Shown here piece after piece: positions 26,401 to 34,622 of a DNA stretch of 64,000 nucleotides (positions are counted from its first letter, which is position 1; every line of letters begins with the position of its first letter). Location of the stretch: positions 1,805,501 to 1,869,500 of the forward strand of contig NZ_CP011492.1 in the NCBI RefSeq assembly GCF_001011035.1, given 5' to 3'. The notes beneath the pieces were generated by a model. It did not search any database. It had not been told where the DNA came from and saw only the letters and a program-made list of their open reading frames with translations. A program made the translations under genes and the position numbers. The DNA is from Streptomyces sp. CNQ-509 (GTDB lineage Bacteria > Actinomycetota > Actinomycetes > Streptomycetales > Streptomycetaceae).

Positions 26401-27965
26401 AGCGTGCCCGGCGGGACCTCAAGCGGGTCGGGGTCGTCGGCAGGCTCCTGCTCCGGCTGCTCCTCCTCCTGTACGGCGGCGGGCCTGAGGTCCTCCTCGA
26501 CCGCCGCCAGCATTTCCAGGAAGTCGCTCACCGCGTCGAGCCGCCGGTCCGGCTGCTGAGCGGTGGCGGTGTCGATCAGGTCGTCGAGGAACGGCGGGAT
26601 GCCGTCCCTGACCGCCGACGGGGCGAGCCGCTCGCCCCTCTCCGAGCTGGCCTGCAGCTCCGCGCGGGTCCCGGCGGGAGAGCTGCCGGTGATGAGCAGA
26701 TAGGCGAGCGTGCCGATGCCGTACACGTCCATGCGCGCCGGATCGGCCTTCGGGGCCGTCAACTCCGGCGCCAGATAAGGATCCGAGGCGTCGCCGACGC
26801 TCCCGTCCGACACCGTGGACGGTGCCAGGCTCACTCCGCTTGAGGTGATCGTGCGCGAGGCGAGCTGCCAGTCGGATACTTGCATCATGGGCTGCCGCCA
26901 GCGCTCCTCCTCGCTCAGTTCTCGCCCTTCCGCAGCCTTGCAGCGAGGGATGACATGGATCGAGCGCGGCGTGAGAGCACGGTGGTAAAGCCGCTTGGCG
27001 TGCGCGTACTTGATCGCCTCGGCGATCTGGCGGACGAGTGCGAGCCGGTCCTCCAGGTTCAGCACTTCACCCCACCGGTCGAGGAACTCGTCCAGGTGCA
27101 GCCGCTCGGGGTGGTGGTCGAAGGTGAGGGCCGGGCCCGCTTCATGGTCGGAGGGGTAGTAGTCCCGAATGCGCACCACAGCGGGGTGGTGGATCCGCTT
27201 GAGTGTGTCGGCCTCCCGCCTCGCCGCCTCGACGAGTGCCTTACGCGCCTCGCTGCTCGAGTTGCGGGGCCGCAGATGGACCCGCACGCGCACGGTCTCG
27301 GATAACTGCTCGTGTCTGCCCGCGTAGTCGGCCCAGGTGACACCCGTGTCGAAGGGCCGCTTGTCCAGGATGAACGGGCCGACCTTCGCCTCCCTGACCA
27401 CCTGCTGGATACCGACCTGAGTGAGCGCCCTGCCGATGCCCGTGCTGGCCTGCGACGAGATCCTGAAACGGTCCTCGCGAGGCGGCAGCCGGAGCTCCGC
27501 GAGGAGGGCCGGGACGCCGTTGTAGATGTGGGCGTTCAGCTCGTGCGGCGGCAGCGCCAGGTCGAGGCCGTCCTCGGTGAAGCACACGCCCTCGGTGACG
27601 TACACCCTCGCGCCGTACCTGCGCAGCAGGGAAGCCAGTTCCTTGGACTTCTGGTTGGTGAGGCGCAGTGGATCGCCGAGGCCCCTCCCGTACCCGCGTC
27701 GGTTCCCCGGCGGGATCTGCACCCACTGGCCGCCGCGCCGTTCCACCCGGCCGTGCAGACTCTTCAGCTCGATCATGTGCACGCCACCCGGCGTCACGAC
27801 CAGGAGGTCGACCTCACGAACGTGACCCGTCTGGCTGACGAAGGTGAAGTTGGACCACGCCCGCCACGGACCGTCGTCCGGTAGAGGCGTGAGGATCCTC
27901 TCAAGGGCCGCCTGTTCGTGCGGGTACTCGGAAGGAGCGACGGCCGTCCAGCGATCCTTCTTCAT
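23445..27965 (-). CDS. pglW: BREX type 2 PglW, NERD plus double kinase-like protein
   Basis: The 1,506-residue protein opens with a NERD-type nuclease-related domain (FVSQTGHVREVDLLVVTPGG, then HMIELKSLHGRV, about 40-80). A first kinase-like region (about 200-480) has YHRALTPRSI near 326 where HRDxKPxN is expected, so it looks catalytically dead. A second kinase domain has a Gly-rich loop (RRLGTGSTARALLV), HRDIKPDN at about 664 and DFS in place of DFG. A helix-hairpin-helix-like part (RPGLGARTRTEIQRR) follows, then a long C-terminus. PglW is a Ser/Thr kinase needed for S. coelicolor phage growth limitation. It is first in its operon. Confidence 0.93.
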   Translation of the reverse strand: MKKDRWTAVAPSEYPHEQAALERILTPLPDDGPWRAWSNFTFVSQTGHVREVDLLVVTPGGVHMIELKSLHGRVERRGGQWVQIPPGNRRGYGRGLGDPLRLTNQKSKELASLLRRYGARVYVTEGVCFTEDGLDLALPPHELNAHIYNGVPALLAELRLPPREDRFRISSQASTGIGRALTQVGIQQVVREAKVGPFILDKRPFDTGVTWADYAGRHEQLSETVRVRVHLRPRNSSSEARKALVEAARREADTLKRIHHPAVVRIRDYYPSDHEAGPALTFDHHPERLHLDEFLDRWGEVLNLEDRLALVRQIAEAIKYAHAKRLYHRALTPRSIHVIPRCKAAEGRELSEEERWRQPMMQVSDWQLASRTITSSGVSLAPSTVSDGSVGDASDPYLAPELTAPKADPARMDVYGIGTLAYLLITGSSPAGTRAELQASSERGERLAPSAVRDGIPPFLDDLIDTATAQQPDRRLDAVSDFLEMLAAVEEDLRPAAVQEEEQPEQEPADDPDPLEVPPGTLLQGRWRVRRRLGTGSTARALLVLDERQGKSDAFAVLKVALDDDKSEALQREAETLDRLRDSSIIRLLVPGTFTVGGRTVLATEYVGNIKAEADDKRDDRTARDETMARVLGRQGRLTMDELERYSDNLFNALYYLEGEGVWHRDIKPDNIAIRIRPNGTRQALLLDFSLASVSARETGAGTAGYLDPFVGTVMRNLYDDAAERYALAATLHQMASNELPQWGDGSVTPRMTEPKEWPYPTIASEGFEDELRDGLTEFFRKALARDAKQRHKDLREMRTSWQRVFLDAQRLAASAGHESLRRQGQSSAPEGEADTAELRNQLAEVATRDTPLVRAGLTPSAYSILRDMKLTTVGEFLDRASRTFINRPGLGARTRTEIQRRQKEWRARLGSQPEPQPSPSPQERTLPEARIEHIVGLGPDVQDIDHLLARIVPPAAGRKKRLHEVAVHLLRAPGADGTLPDLPVWPLQKDAAQAVGFADQSTFSRELKKLRKLWAEDEGLLEVRAAVLEQLRTLGRVASVDALAGWLLGTRGYSLGDPEVRRAAAFAVLRALIEREQQLSVGDGAFQHFAPYKATDPVRRAGFLALEVDPDNEADGPDTPAAPALLSYVKRLGDAADRLAGRDSLPGSSTVLAELSAVRLPEGDFSWDDRRVATLAAQASQNAALSPRLEIYPRDLGLIRALRLTQAGLVRVLPGLPEKQQPGLPLREVLERVNDRFPALAALAGMKDRPEELLKALREAGFDLKYAADKKAFLPRKFEAVLSYTSAFSGSGSGTGGPLDPESAAALADAQLAGAARRDGFRVLTVRARSAPAVGRELRRQYGARAVSVTELFLKGLRGELTPGRAMPAWEVVVRADVLPAGQRPTGFTNLVGAVWQAVQGVLEAELAASAPAPTSGDGRDAPVLLADAAVFARYDGMHVLDRLTALARRGGRPLWVLVAQDDETAVPKLAGRPVPYLEAQQEWIPIPKSWTRMHEPTVLEGVTA

Positions 27966-28013
27966 CAGCCTGGCTCTCCGATCCCCCGCGCCCTGCCGTC
28001 AGGGCTGGCCTCC

Positions 28014-28108
28014 GGTGGGTGGTGGGTGGCGGGTGGTGCACCGAGCTGCTCGTGGCCGGCACCCCGACAGGCCACCCTGACGGTTTGTTAGATTGTTGGA
28101 TTGTACGG
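28014..28108. promoter_or_regulatory. Divergent BREX promoter region with two sets of short tandem repeats
   Basis: The 278 bp between pglW and brxD contain GGTGGGT, GGTGGGT and GGCGGGT back to back at 28014-28034, and three tandem octamers TTGTTAGA, TTGTTGGA and TTGTACGG at 28085-28108, the most AT-rich piece of the region. Such phased short repeats between divergent defence genes are candidate regulator sites. Clear -10/-35 pairs could not be assigned. Confidence 0.45.
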
Positions 28109-28243
28109 GCGCGATCGCCGCCCTCCAGCCCTTTTCAGCTCATCCCGCGCAGAGGCTTCTGGCACCGCGATCGCGGTACCGAAGTCCTCGCGCAACACCG
28201 CCTCCCGGGCAGCGGGAAGGTCAGGTTTGCGAGGATGGTGCCC

Positions 28244-29557
28244 GTGAATGACGTACGTGGTCAGGTCAGCACCGTACGGCGGCGAAGCGTCGTGGACGCA
28301 CTGCGGCGGGGAGCCGTGCCCGAGCAGGGGCTTGATCTGCTCGCGACCGGCCTCGACCGGTTCGCCCCCGCTGTGGACGAGGAGCTGGAAACCGTCGCAG
28401 GCGGCGGCTCCGTCTTCAAAGCGGTGCGCGGCGAGTACGGCTCCGGCAAGACGTTCTTCACCCGGTGGCTCGCCGAGCGCGGCAAGGCCCGCGGGTTCGC
28501 CGTCTGTGAGATCCAGATATCGGAGAACGAGACGCCGCTGCACAAGCTCGAGACCGTCTACCGGCGGCTCATCGAACGGCTCGCCACCTCGGCCTTCCCG
28601 CCCAGCGCGCTGCAGCAGGTCGTCGACGGCTGGTTCTACGCACTGGAGGAGGACGCGCTCGCCGACGGAGTGGGCGAGGACGCCCTTGCCGATGCCGTGG
28701 ACCGGTTGATGTCGGCGCGGCTCGCCGAGGTTTCCCGGCACGCACCGGCCTTCGCCGCCGCACTGCGCGGCTACCGCCAGGCGCTCGAAGCCGGCGATGA
28801 CACGTCGGCCGCCGCCGTCCTCGCCTGGCTCGGCGGACAGCCGCACGTGTCCGCCGCGGCGCGCAAGACGGCCGGGGTGCGTGGTGACCTCGACCACTTC
28901 GGGGCCCTCGGGTTCCTCCAGGGGCTCCTCACCGTCCTGCGTGACACCGGTCATGCCGGCCTCGTCGTCGTACTCGACGAGGTGGAGACGCTGCAGCGGG
29001 TCCGCTCCGACGCCCGCGACAAGGCCCTCAACGCGCTGCGCCAGCTCATCGACGAGGTGCACTCCGGCCGGTTCCCCGGCCTCTATCTGGTGATCACCGG
29101 CACCCCGGCCTTCTACGACGGGCCGCAGGGTGTGCAGCGACTCGCCCCCCTCGCACAGCGGCTCGCCACCGACTTCACGACCGACCCTCGCTTCGACAAC
29201 CCGCGTGCCGTGCAGATCCGGCTGCCGGGCTTCACCGGGGAGCGCCTCGTCCAGCTCGGGCTGAAGGTCCGGGACCTGTACGCCGCCGGAGCGGGCGATC
29301 CGGTACGGATCCGGGAGGTGGCCGACGAGGCGTACATCGACGACCTCGCCAAGGCAGTCGGCGGGCGCCTGGGCGGGAAGGTCGGCGTCGCCCCGCGGAT
29401 CTTCCTGAAGAAGCTCGTCGGAGACGTCCTCGACCGGATCGACCAGTTCGAGGAGTTCGACCCGCGGCTCCACTATCAACTCACCTTGTCCGGGGGTGAG
29501 TTGACGGATACGGAACGCAACGCTGCGGCAGCGGACGACATCGGCCTGGAGCTGTGA
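28244..29557 (+). CDS. brxD: BREX type 2 BrxD, ATP-binding protein
   Basis: The start is GTG 28244 (VNDVRGQVSTVRRRSVVDALRR) with GAGG at 28231-28234; an upstream in-frame ATG at 28235 is the alternative. The product has 437 residues with Walker A GEYGSGKT at about 63-70 and Walker B LVVVLDEVETLQ near 240. The C-terminus resembles a winged-helix extension of AAA+/STAND-like ATPases (VAPRIFLKKLVGDVLDRID). BrxD occurs with BrxHI in type 2 systems; its exact step is not known. Its TGA overlaps the brxHI start. Confidence 0.9.
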   Translation: MNDVRGQVSTVRRRSVVDALRRGAVPEQGLDLLATGLDRFAPAVDEELETVAGGGSVFKAVRGEYGSGKTFFTRWLAERGKARGFAVCEIQISENETPLHKLETVYRRLIERLATSAFPPSALQQVVDGWFYALEEDALADGVGEDALADAVDRLMSARLAEVSRHAPAFAAALRGYRQALEAGDDTSAAAVLAWLGGQPHVSAAARKTAGVRGDLDHFGALGFLQGLLTVLRDTGHAGLVVVLDEVETLQRVRSDARDKALNALRQLIDEVHSGRFPGLYLVITGTPAFYDGPQGVQRLAPLAQRLATDFTTDPRFDNPRAVQIRLPGFTGERLVQLGLKVRDLYAAGAGDPVRIREVADEAYIDDLAKAVGGRLGGKVGVAPRIFLKKLVGDVLDRIDQFEEFDPRLHYQLTLSGGELTDTERNAAAADDIGLEL

Positions 29558-31695
29558 TGGAGCCGGGCCGGTTGGACCGCCCGGATCCGGTGGACCGGCT
29601 GCATCCCGTGCTCCTGCACCACATCGTCAACACCCTCGGCTGGCCCGACCTGCGGCCCCTGCAGAAGGCCGCCATCGACCCGCTGATGGACGGCGAGGAC
29701 GCCGTGCTGCTCGCCCCCACCGCGGGCGGCAAGACCGAGGCCGCCTCGTTCCCGCTGCTCGCGGCCATGGAGAACAGCAACTGGCACGGCACCTCGGTGC
29801 TCTACCTCGCCCCCCTCAAAGCCCTCCTCAACAACCTTGAACCACGCCTTGAGACCTACGCGGGATGGCTGGGCCGTACTGCGGCGCTGTGGCACGGCGA
29901 CACCAGGGAATCCGCGCGCAAGCGAATGCGGGTCGACGGCCCCGACATCCTCCTGACCACCCCCGAATCCCTCGAAGCACAACTCATCAGCAGGAAGACC
30001 GATCACAAGCACATGCTCGGCGGGGTACGGGCCGTTGTCGTCGACGAGGTGCACGCCTTCGCTTCGGACGACCGCGGCTGGCACCTGCTCGCCGTACTCG
30101 AACGCCTTGAGCGCCTCGCGGAGCGGCGCATCCAGCGCATCGGCCTGTCCGCCACGGTCGGCAACCCCGAAGACCTGCTGCACTGGCTGCAGGGGGCACA
30201 ACCACACGAGCGCGTGGGCCGCGTCGTCGCACCCGGCGTTCCTCCCAGGGCACCCGGAGGAAGCGCCCCACCACCCGGCGACATCGAACTCGACTATGTG
30301 GGCTCCCTCGACAACGCGGCCAAACTCATCTCCCTCCTCCACGGCGGCGAAAAGCGTCTCGTCTTCTGCGAGTCCCGCGCATCCGTCGAGGAACTCGGTG
30401 AGAAGCTTCGTCTCCGCGGCGTGACGACGTACCTCTCCCACTCCTCCCTCTCCCTCGACGAGCGGCGCCGCTCCGAAGAAGCCTTCGCCGAGGCCCGCGA
30501 CTGCGTGATCGTCTCCACCTCGACCCTCGAACTCGGCATCGACGTGGGCGACTTGGACCGGGTCGTCCAGATCGGCGCCCCTGACACCGTCGCAGCCTTC
30601 CTGCAGCGCCTGGGCCGCACAGGACGGCGCACCGGAACGGTACGCAATGCCCTCTTCCTCGCCACCGAAGAGTCCGACCTCCTGAAAGCCGCGGCACTGC
30701 TCCTGCTGTGGGGCCGCCACTGGATCGAGCCCGTCGTCCCGCCGCCACAGCCGCGCCACCTCGTCGCCCAGCAGATTCTCGCCGCGGCCCTGCAGCAGCA
30801 CACACTCGGCGACCGCACCTGGCACGAGGAGTGGAACGGTCTCGCACCCTTCGACAAGAGCGCGACGCCGATCATGAAATACCTGGTCAGCGGCGGATTC
30901 CTCGACACCGACGGAGGGCTCCTCTTCATCGGCCCCCAGGCCGAGAAGCACTTCGGCCGCCGCCACTTCATGGCCCTCACCGCGGCCTTCACCGCCCCGC
31001 CGCAGTTCACCGTCTACTTCGGCCGCAAGGACCTCGGCACCATCGACCCTCGGCTCCTGCTGGAACAGCATGAGGGGCCGCGCCTGCTGCTCCTCGGCGG
31101 ACGCAGCTGGCAGATCGGCCACATCGACTTCAACCGCAGACGCGCCTTCGTCGAACCCGCCGAAGGCGGCGGTCGCGCCCGCTGGGACAGCTATGGGCTC
31201 AGCGGCCTCTCCTTCCCCCTCACCCGCGCCATGCGCGACGTACTCCTTGGCGCGGACCCGCCCGCCCGCCTCACCCGGCGCGCGCAGGCACGCCTCGCCG
31301 AACTCCGAGAGAGCCGGGCCTCGCACGTCGACGCACGCGGGACGCTCCTGCGCCGCGAGGGCGACAAGCTCGAATGGTGGACCTGGGCCGGCTTCCGCGC
31401 CAACGCCACCCTCATCGCATCCCTCGGGGCCCTCGCCGACCCCGTACAACACCCCGACGACGCCCGGATCCGCCTCAATACGGCAACGACACCCCAGAGG
31501 TGGCAGGCAGCCTGCACCGCCCTCGCCCACCACCTTGTCCTGCCGGACGTCAACCCCCGTGCTGTGCAGGGCCTGAAGTTCTCGGCCGCCCTCCCCGAGC
31601 ACCTCGCCGCACGCACGGTCGCCGCTCGCCTGGCGGACTTCGACGGCGCCCGGTCCGTCCTTGACGAGGCCGTGCGCTGGGAGACCCGGCAATAG
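29557..31695 (+). CDS. brxHI: BREX type 2 BrxHI, Lhr-like superfamily 2 helicase
   Basis: The ATG 29557 overlaps the brxD stop (TGATG); a GTG at 29554 is equally open. The protein has 712 residues with helicase motifs: Walker A LAPTAGGKTEA (about 52-62), TPESLEAQL, DEVH box VVVDEVHAF (161-169), SATVGNPED (198-206), LELGIDVGDLDRVVQIGAP, and motif VI QRLGRTGRR (about 350). The rest resembles the Lhr C-terminal half. BrxHI is the helicase marker of type 2 BREX and probably handles phage DNA processing. Nothing is truncated, so all six expected genes are intact. Confidence 0.92.
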   Translation: MEPGRLDRPDPVDRLHPVLLHHIVNTLGWPDLRPLQKAAIDPLMDGEDAVLLAPTAGGKTEAASFPLLAAMENSNWHGTSVLYLAPLKALLNNLEPRLETYAGWLGRTAALWHGDTRESARKRMRVDGPDILLTTPESLEAQLISRKTDHKHMLGGVRAVVVDEVHAFASDDRGWHLLAVLERLERLAERRIQRIGLSATVGNPEDLLHWLQGAQPHERVGRVVAPGVPPRAPGGSAPPPGDIELDYVGSLDNAAKLISLLHGGEKRLVFCESRASVEELGEKLRLRGVTTYLSHSSLSLDERRRSEEAFAEARDCVIVSTSTLELGIDVGDLDRVVQIGAPDTVAAFLQRLGRTGRRTGTVRNALFLATEESDLLKAAALLLLWGRHWIEPVVPPPQPRHLVAQQILAAALQQHTLGDRTWHEEWNGLAPFDKSATPIMKYLVSGGFLDTDGGLLFIGPQAEKHFGRRHFMALTAAFTAPPQFTVYFGRKDLGTIDPRLLLEQHEGPRLLLLGGRSWQIGHIDFNRRRAFVEPAEGGGRARWDSYGLSGLSFPLTRAMRDVLLGADPPARLTRRAQARLAELRESRASHVDARGTLLRREGDKLEWWTWAGFRANATLIASLGALADPVQHPDDARIRLNTATTPQRWQAACTALAHHLVLPDVNPRAVQGLKFSAALPEHLAARTVAARLADFDGARSVLDEAVRWETRQ

Positions 31696-31763
31696 CCTGC
31701 CGAAGCCCTGACGTGAGTCCCCACGGGAGCCCCGGGCCCTGAGCTGGGAAGGCCGCACGGAAC

Positions 31764-32420
31764 ATGTCGCGGCACGTGTTCGTCCCCCGCTGGTGGGACG
31801 CCACCCCGATCGGGGCGATGCTCTGCGACGGCCGGGCGACCGGTCCGGGTGGATGCGCGCGGCCTACCGTGACGCCACGCTCGTCACCCGCCTCGGCGAA
31901 CCGCACGCCGACCACGCCAAGACCGACGACCGCCCCGAATGGTGGCCGTCGTCGTCCTCCAGGCTGCCGTCGCGGGTGGTGCAGATGGCCAGGCACCCGC
32001 GCCCGGACGAGGGCGTGGACGTGCTCGACGTGGGCACCGGCACGGGCTACGGCGCGGCCCTACTGAGCCGCCCCTGGCGACCGGCATGTCACGAGCGTGG
32101 ACGTGGACCCGTACCTGACCGAAGCAGCCCGTGACCGGCTCGCCGAGGTCGGCCACCGGCCCGAGGTCGCCACCGTCTCCGTGCCGCCGCATCCCCGCCT
32201 CGTGGCTCGCCGCGCTGCGGCCAGGCGGCCGACTGGTCACCACGATCACCGGAACCTCGCTGATCTCCGGGGCGGACAAGACCCCGGACGGCGGCGCGAT
32301 CGGCCGCGTGGAACGGGACCGGGCCGGGTTCATGGACGTACGCCCACGGCGCCGACTACCCGCCCCACCTCATGGCCGGGCCCACCACGTACGCGATCAG
32401 GACGGAGAAGACATCAGCAG
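31764..32420 (+). pseudogene. Decayed SAM-dependent methyltransferase (PCMT-like)
   Basis: Methyltransferase homology is spread over several frames. HVFVPRWWDATPIG starts near 31768. DATLVTRLGEPHADHAKTDD, then VDVLDVGTGTGYGAALL (SAM motif I, about 32018-32065), come in a second frame. TSVDVDPYLTEAARDRLAEVG (near 32092) is in another, and SWLAALRPGGRLVTTITGTS with KTPDGGAIGRVERDRAGFMD (about 32200-32335) in a fourth. At least three frameshifts and one internal deletion break it. The order fits protein-L-isoaspartate-type methyltransferases often seen in actinomycetes. It sits between BREX and the ATPase gene as junk DNA of the island. Confidence 0.75.
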
Positions 32421-32508
32421 GGGCCGGAAGTGCGCGGTCTCGGCCGTCTTCGCTCCGACCTCGCCTCGCCCCCCGGTTGCACAGTGGTCTCTACGGTCTG
32501 AGGACCTC

Positions 32509-32545
32509 GTAATAGTTGCAGTTATAATAGGCGCAATTATTCTTC
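32509..32545 (+). promoter_or_regulatory. AT-rich promoter/operator of the ATPase gene
   Basis: In a GC-rich setting this 37-bp patch stands out. A perfect TATAAT is at 32523-32528. TAATAGTTGCA (about 32510-32520) recurs as TAATAGGCGCA (about 32526-32536), and GTTGC/GCAATTATT gives an imperfect dyad across the -10 box. The spacing to the ATG at 32563 fits transcription starting near 32535. The repeats suggest a dedicated regulator or autoregulation. Confidence 0.55.
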
Positions 32546-32562
32546 TGAAGGTGCGTGCTTCC

Positions 32563-34032
32563 ATGGACAGACCCGCCGAGATGTTCGACCGCGACTTCGA
32601 GTGGTCGGAGCTGGCTCGCTTCGCAGCCCTGCCAGGATCCCGGGCCACCCTCGGCGTGGTCTCCGGACGGCGTCGCCAGGGGAAGACCTTCCTGCTCGAC
32701 GCCCTTATCCGCGCGAGCGGCGGGTTCATGTTCACTGCTACGGAGACCACGGAAGCTGACGCCTTGCGCCAGTTCGGCGCGGCTCTCGCTCACTACCGCG
32801 ATCAGCCAACGCCTTTCCGTTTCGCCGACTGGGGTGAAGCTGTCACCGAGCTCATGCGTATCGCGGACGGGGGCAGCCCCGTCACGGCGGTCATCGACGA
32901 GTTTCCCTTCGTCGCGAAGGCGTCCCCGGCTCTCCCTTCGATCATCCAGCGTGCCCTCGATCCGACGGCCCAGCGCATCAATACCCCCGTGCGGCTCTTG
33001 CTGTGCGGTTCCGCGCTGTCCTTCATGGGAGGGCTCCTCGCCGGAAACGCCCCGTTGCGCGGCCGCGCCGGCCTGGAGCTTGTCGTCCCCACTCTGGACT
33101 TCCGTCTCGCCGCCGAGTTCTGGGAGATCGCCGACCCGCGCACCGCGCTGCTTACCCACGCCATCGTCGGCGGTACTCCCGCCTATCGCCGCGAGTTCAC
33201 CCAAGGCGACGCCCCCGTCGACCCCGACGACTTCGACGCCTGGGTCGTCCGCGCAGTCCTCAATCCTGCCCGCCCGCTCTTCCGGGAAGCCCGCTATCTG
33301 CTCGCCGAAGAACCAGAACTCCACGACACCGCCCTCTATCACTCGGTCCTGGCCGCCATCGCCGCCGGAAACGCCGCTCGCGGCGGCATCGCCGACTACC
33401 TCGGCCGTAAGTCCACCGATCTCGCGCACCCGCTCAGCGTCCTTCAGGACGTCGGCATGATCACGCACGAGGCTGACGCCTTCCGCCGTAACCGCTCCGC
33501 CTACCGCATCGCTGAACCCCTCATCGCCTTCTACCACGCAGTCATGCGTCCTGCCTGGGGTGACCTGGAGCGCCCCGGACGCGCCGGCGCGGTGTGGCGC
33601 CGCGCCCAGTCCACGTTCCGCAGCAAAGTCGTCGGCCCGCACTTCGAGCAGGTCTGCCGCGAGTGGGCCCGTTGGCACGCCTCAGCCGAAACCCACGGCG
33701 GGGTGGCCACCAGAGTGGCGAGCGGCACCGTCAACGACCCCGCCGCGAAGACCAGCCACGAGGTCGACGTCGCCGTCCACGGCGAGACCGAAAACGGCGT
33801 CGAGGGGCTTTTGGCCATCGGTGAAGTCAAGTGGAACGACGTCATGGGGCAGAGACATCTGGACCGGCTCCAGCGCATCCGCTCCCTGCTCATGGCACGC
33901 GGCACAGCTACCGACGCCACGAGACTGCACTGCTACAGCGCCGCCGGCTTCACCGACGACCTGCGCCTCCGCGCCGAAAGCGACCCCACCATCCAACTGA
34001 TCGAGCCGCATCGCCTCTACCACGGCGACTGA
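32563..34032 (+). CDS. AAA/STAND-type ATPase with PD-(D/E)XK-like C-terminus
   Basis: The start is ATG 32563, with GAAGG upstream, giving 489 residues. The N-terminus is an archaeal-ATPase-like domain (compare PF01637): Walker A GRRRQGKT at 35-42, Walker B VIDEFPF at 111-117, and sensor-like LLLCGSALSFMGG. A winged-helix part follows (GGIADYLGRKSTDLAHPLSVLQDVGMI). The C-terminus (about 390-460) has SHEVDVAVHGE and LAIGEVKWNDVMG, the D...ExK arrangement of the restriction-endonuclease fold (DUF234-like). Function is unknown. Position at the end of a BREX island makes an accessory defence role possible, but this is inference. Confidence 0.8.
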   Translation: MDRPAEMFDRDFEWSELARFAALPGSRATLGVVSGRRRQGKTFLLDALIRASGGFMFTATETTEADALRQFGAALAHYRDQPTPFRFADWGEAVTELMRIADGGSPVTAVIDEFPFVAKASPALPSIIQRALDPTAQRINTPVRLLLCGSALSFMGGLLAGNAPLRGRAGLELVVPTLDFRLAAEFWEIADPRTALLTHAIVGGTPAYRREFTQGDAPVDPDDFDAWVVRAVLNPARPLFREARYLLAEEPELHDTALYHSVLAAIAAGNAARGGIADYLGRKSTDLAHPLSVLQDVGMITHEADAFRRNRSAYRIAEPLIAFYHAVMRPAWGDLERPGRAGAVWRRAQSTFRSKVVGPHFEQVCREWARWHASAETHGGVATRVASGTVNDPAAKTSHEVDVAVHGETENGVEGLLAIGEVKWNDVMGQRHLDRLQRIRSLLMARGTATDATRLHCYSAAGFTDDLRLRAESDPTIQLIEPHRLYHGD

Positions 34033-34127
34033 TCAACGCCCGGACCTCGTCACACTGTGCACGGGGTTGTGTAACGCCGTCGCCGAAACACCGCATCTCT
34101 TCAGGTCAGAGCGCTACGCCCGAAAGA

Positions 34128-34206
34128 GAGACAGAACCCGGCGTACAGGCCGACTCGTCCGCCTTTACGGCCCTGACCTGGGTGTCTACCTGGATCAGGG
34201 CCGTTT
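34128..34206 (+). repeat. Direct repeat copy 2 of the rnpB 3' end: island attachment site
   Basis: It is identical over 79 bp to 12901-12979, including the last 36 nt of rnpB (34128-34163) and the full terminator hairpin (34167-34204). No other part of rnpB is present upstream, so it is a gene end only. It closes the BREX island and opens the next segment. Confidence 0.85.
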
Positions 34207-34622
34207 TCCACGCCAGGATACGTACCGTCTCCACCTGCGGCTTCCCGGGGGTGTGGCGTGCGTGAACGGCCCTGCTGTCGCCGTGTAGGCCACTGGGTGG
34301 AGCCGCTCGACCATCCCCCAGTCGACCTTCCGGACGAGATCGCCGTACGGGGTCGAGTGTCTCGGCCAGCCGCTTTCCCGGACGCGCCCGGTTCAGCCCG
34401 CCCCACCCGGCCCGGGAGCGCCGTAACTTCGGGACGCATAATCCCCGTGACACCGAAGCACTGGGGCACACAACTGCGCTGCCCAGGCCCCCGCACCCCG
34501 CGCCGCCCGAGAAGCCCGACCCCGCCGGGCGGCGCGTGGCGCACCCTGTGGTTTAGTCCTGTTCCCCGCTCCCGCGGGGAGGCCGAGGGCGGCCCAGGGG
34601 ACCGAGGGGATCGGACGCGCGG
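34207..34622. other. Intergenic, no gene seen
   Basis: The first 45 bp still resemble the sequence after the rnpB terminator at 12980-13025. The rest has no open frame with protein-like composition, no strong hairpin and no clear promoter apart from a GC-rich lead into the gene at 34623. Confidence 0.6.

Larger units (their letters stand above)
12938..34164. mobile_element. Genomic island inserted at the rnpB 3' end, carrying BREX type 2
   Basis: The segment between the two copies of the rnpB end (core copies 12910-12937 and 34137-34164) carries pglZ, pglY, pglX, pglW, brxD, brxHI, a decayed methyltransferase gene and an ATPase gene, and nothing of core character. The exact 79-bp flanking repeats mark it as an integrated unit of about 21 kb. 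No integrase, excisionase or transfer gene is recognisable, so it is immobile alone, moved by a helper, or a remnant of a longer tandem array ending at 43.5 kb. Confidence 0.75.

Noticed and set aside
31764..32420. An additional intact BREX-associated methyltransferase
   Set aside because: Homology is split over several frames with a deletion, so it is a pseudogene and not part of the system.
34128..34206. A second rnpB gene
   Set aside because: Only the last 36 nt of the RNA and its terminator are present; none of the catalytic core occurs upstream.
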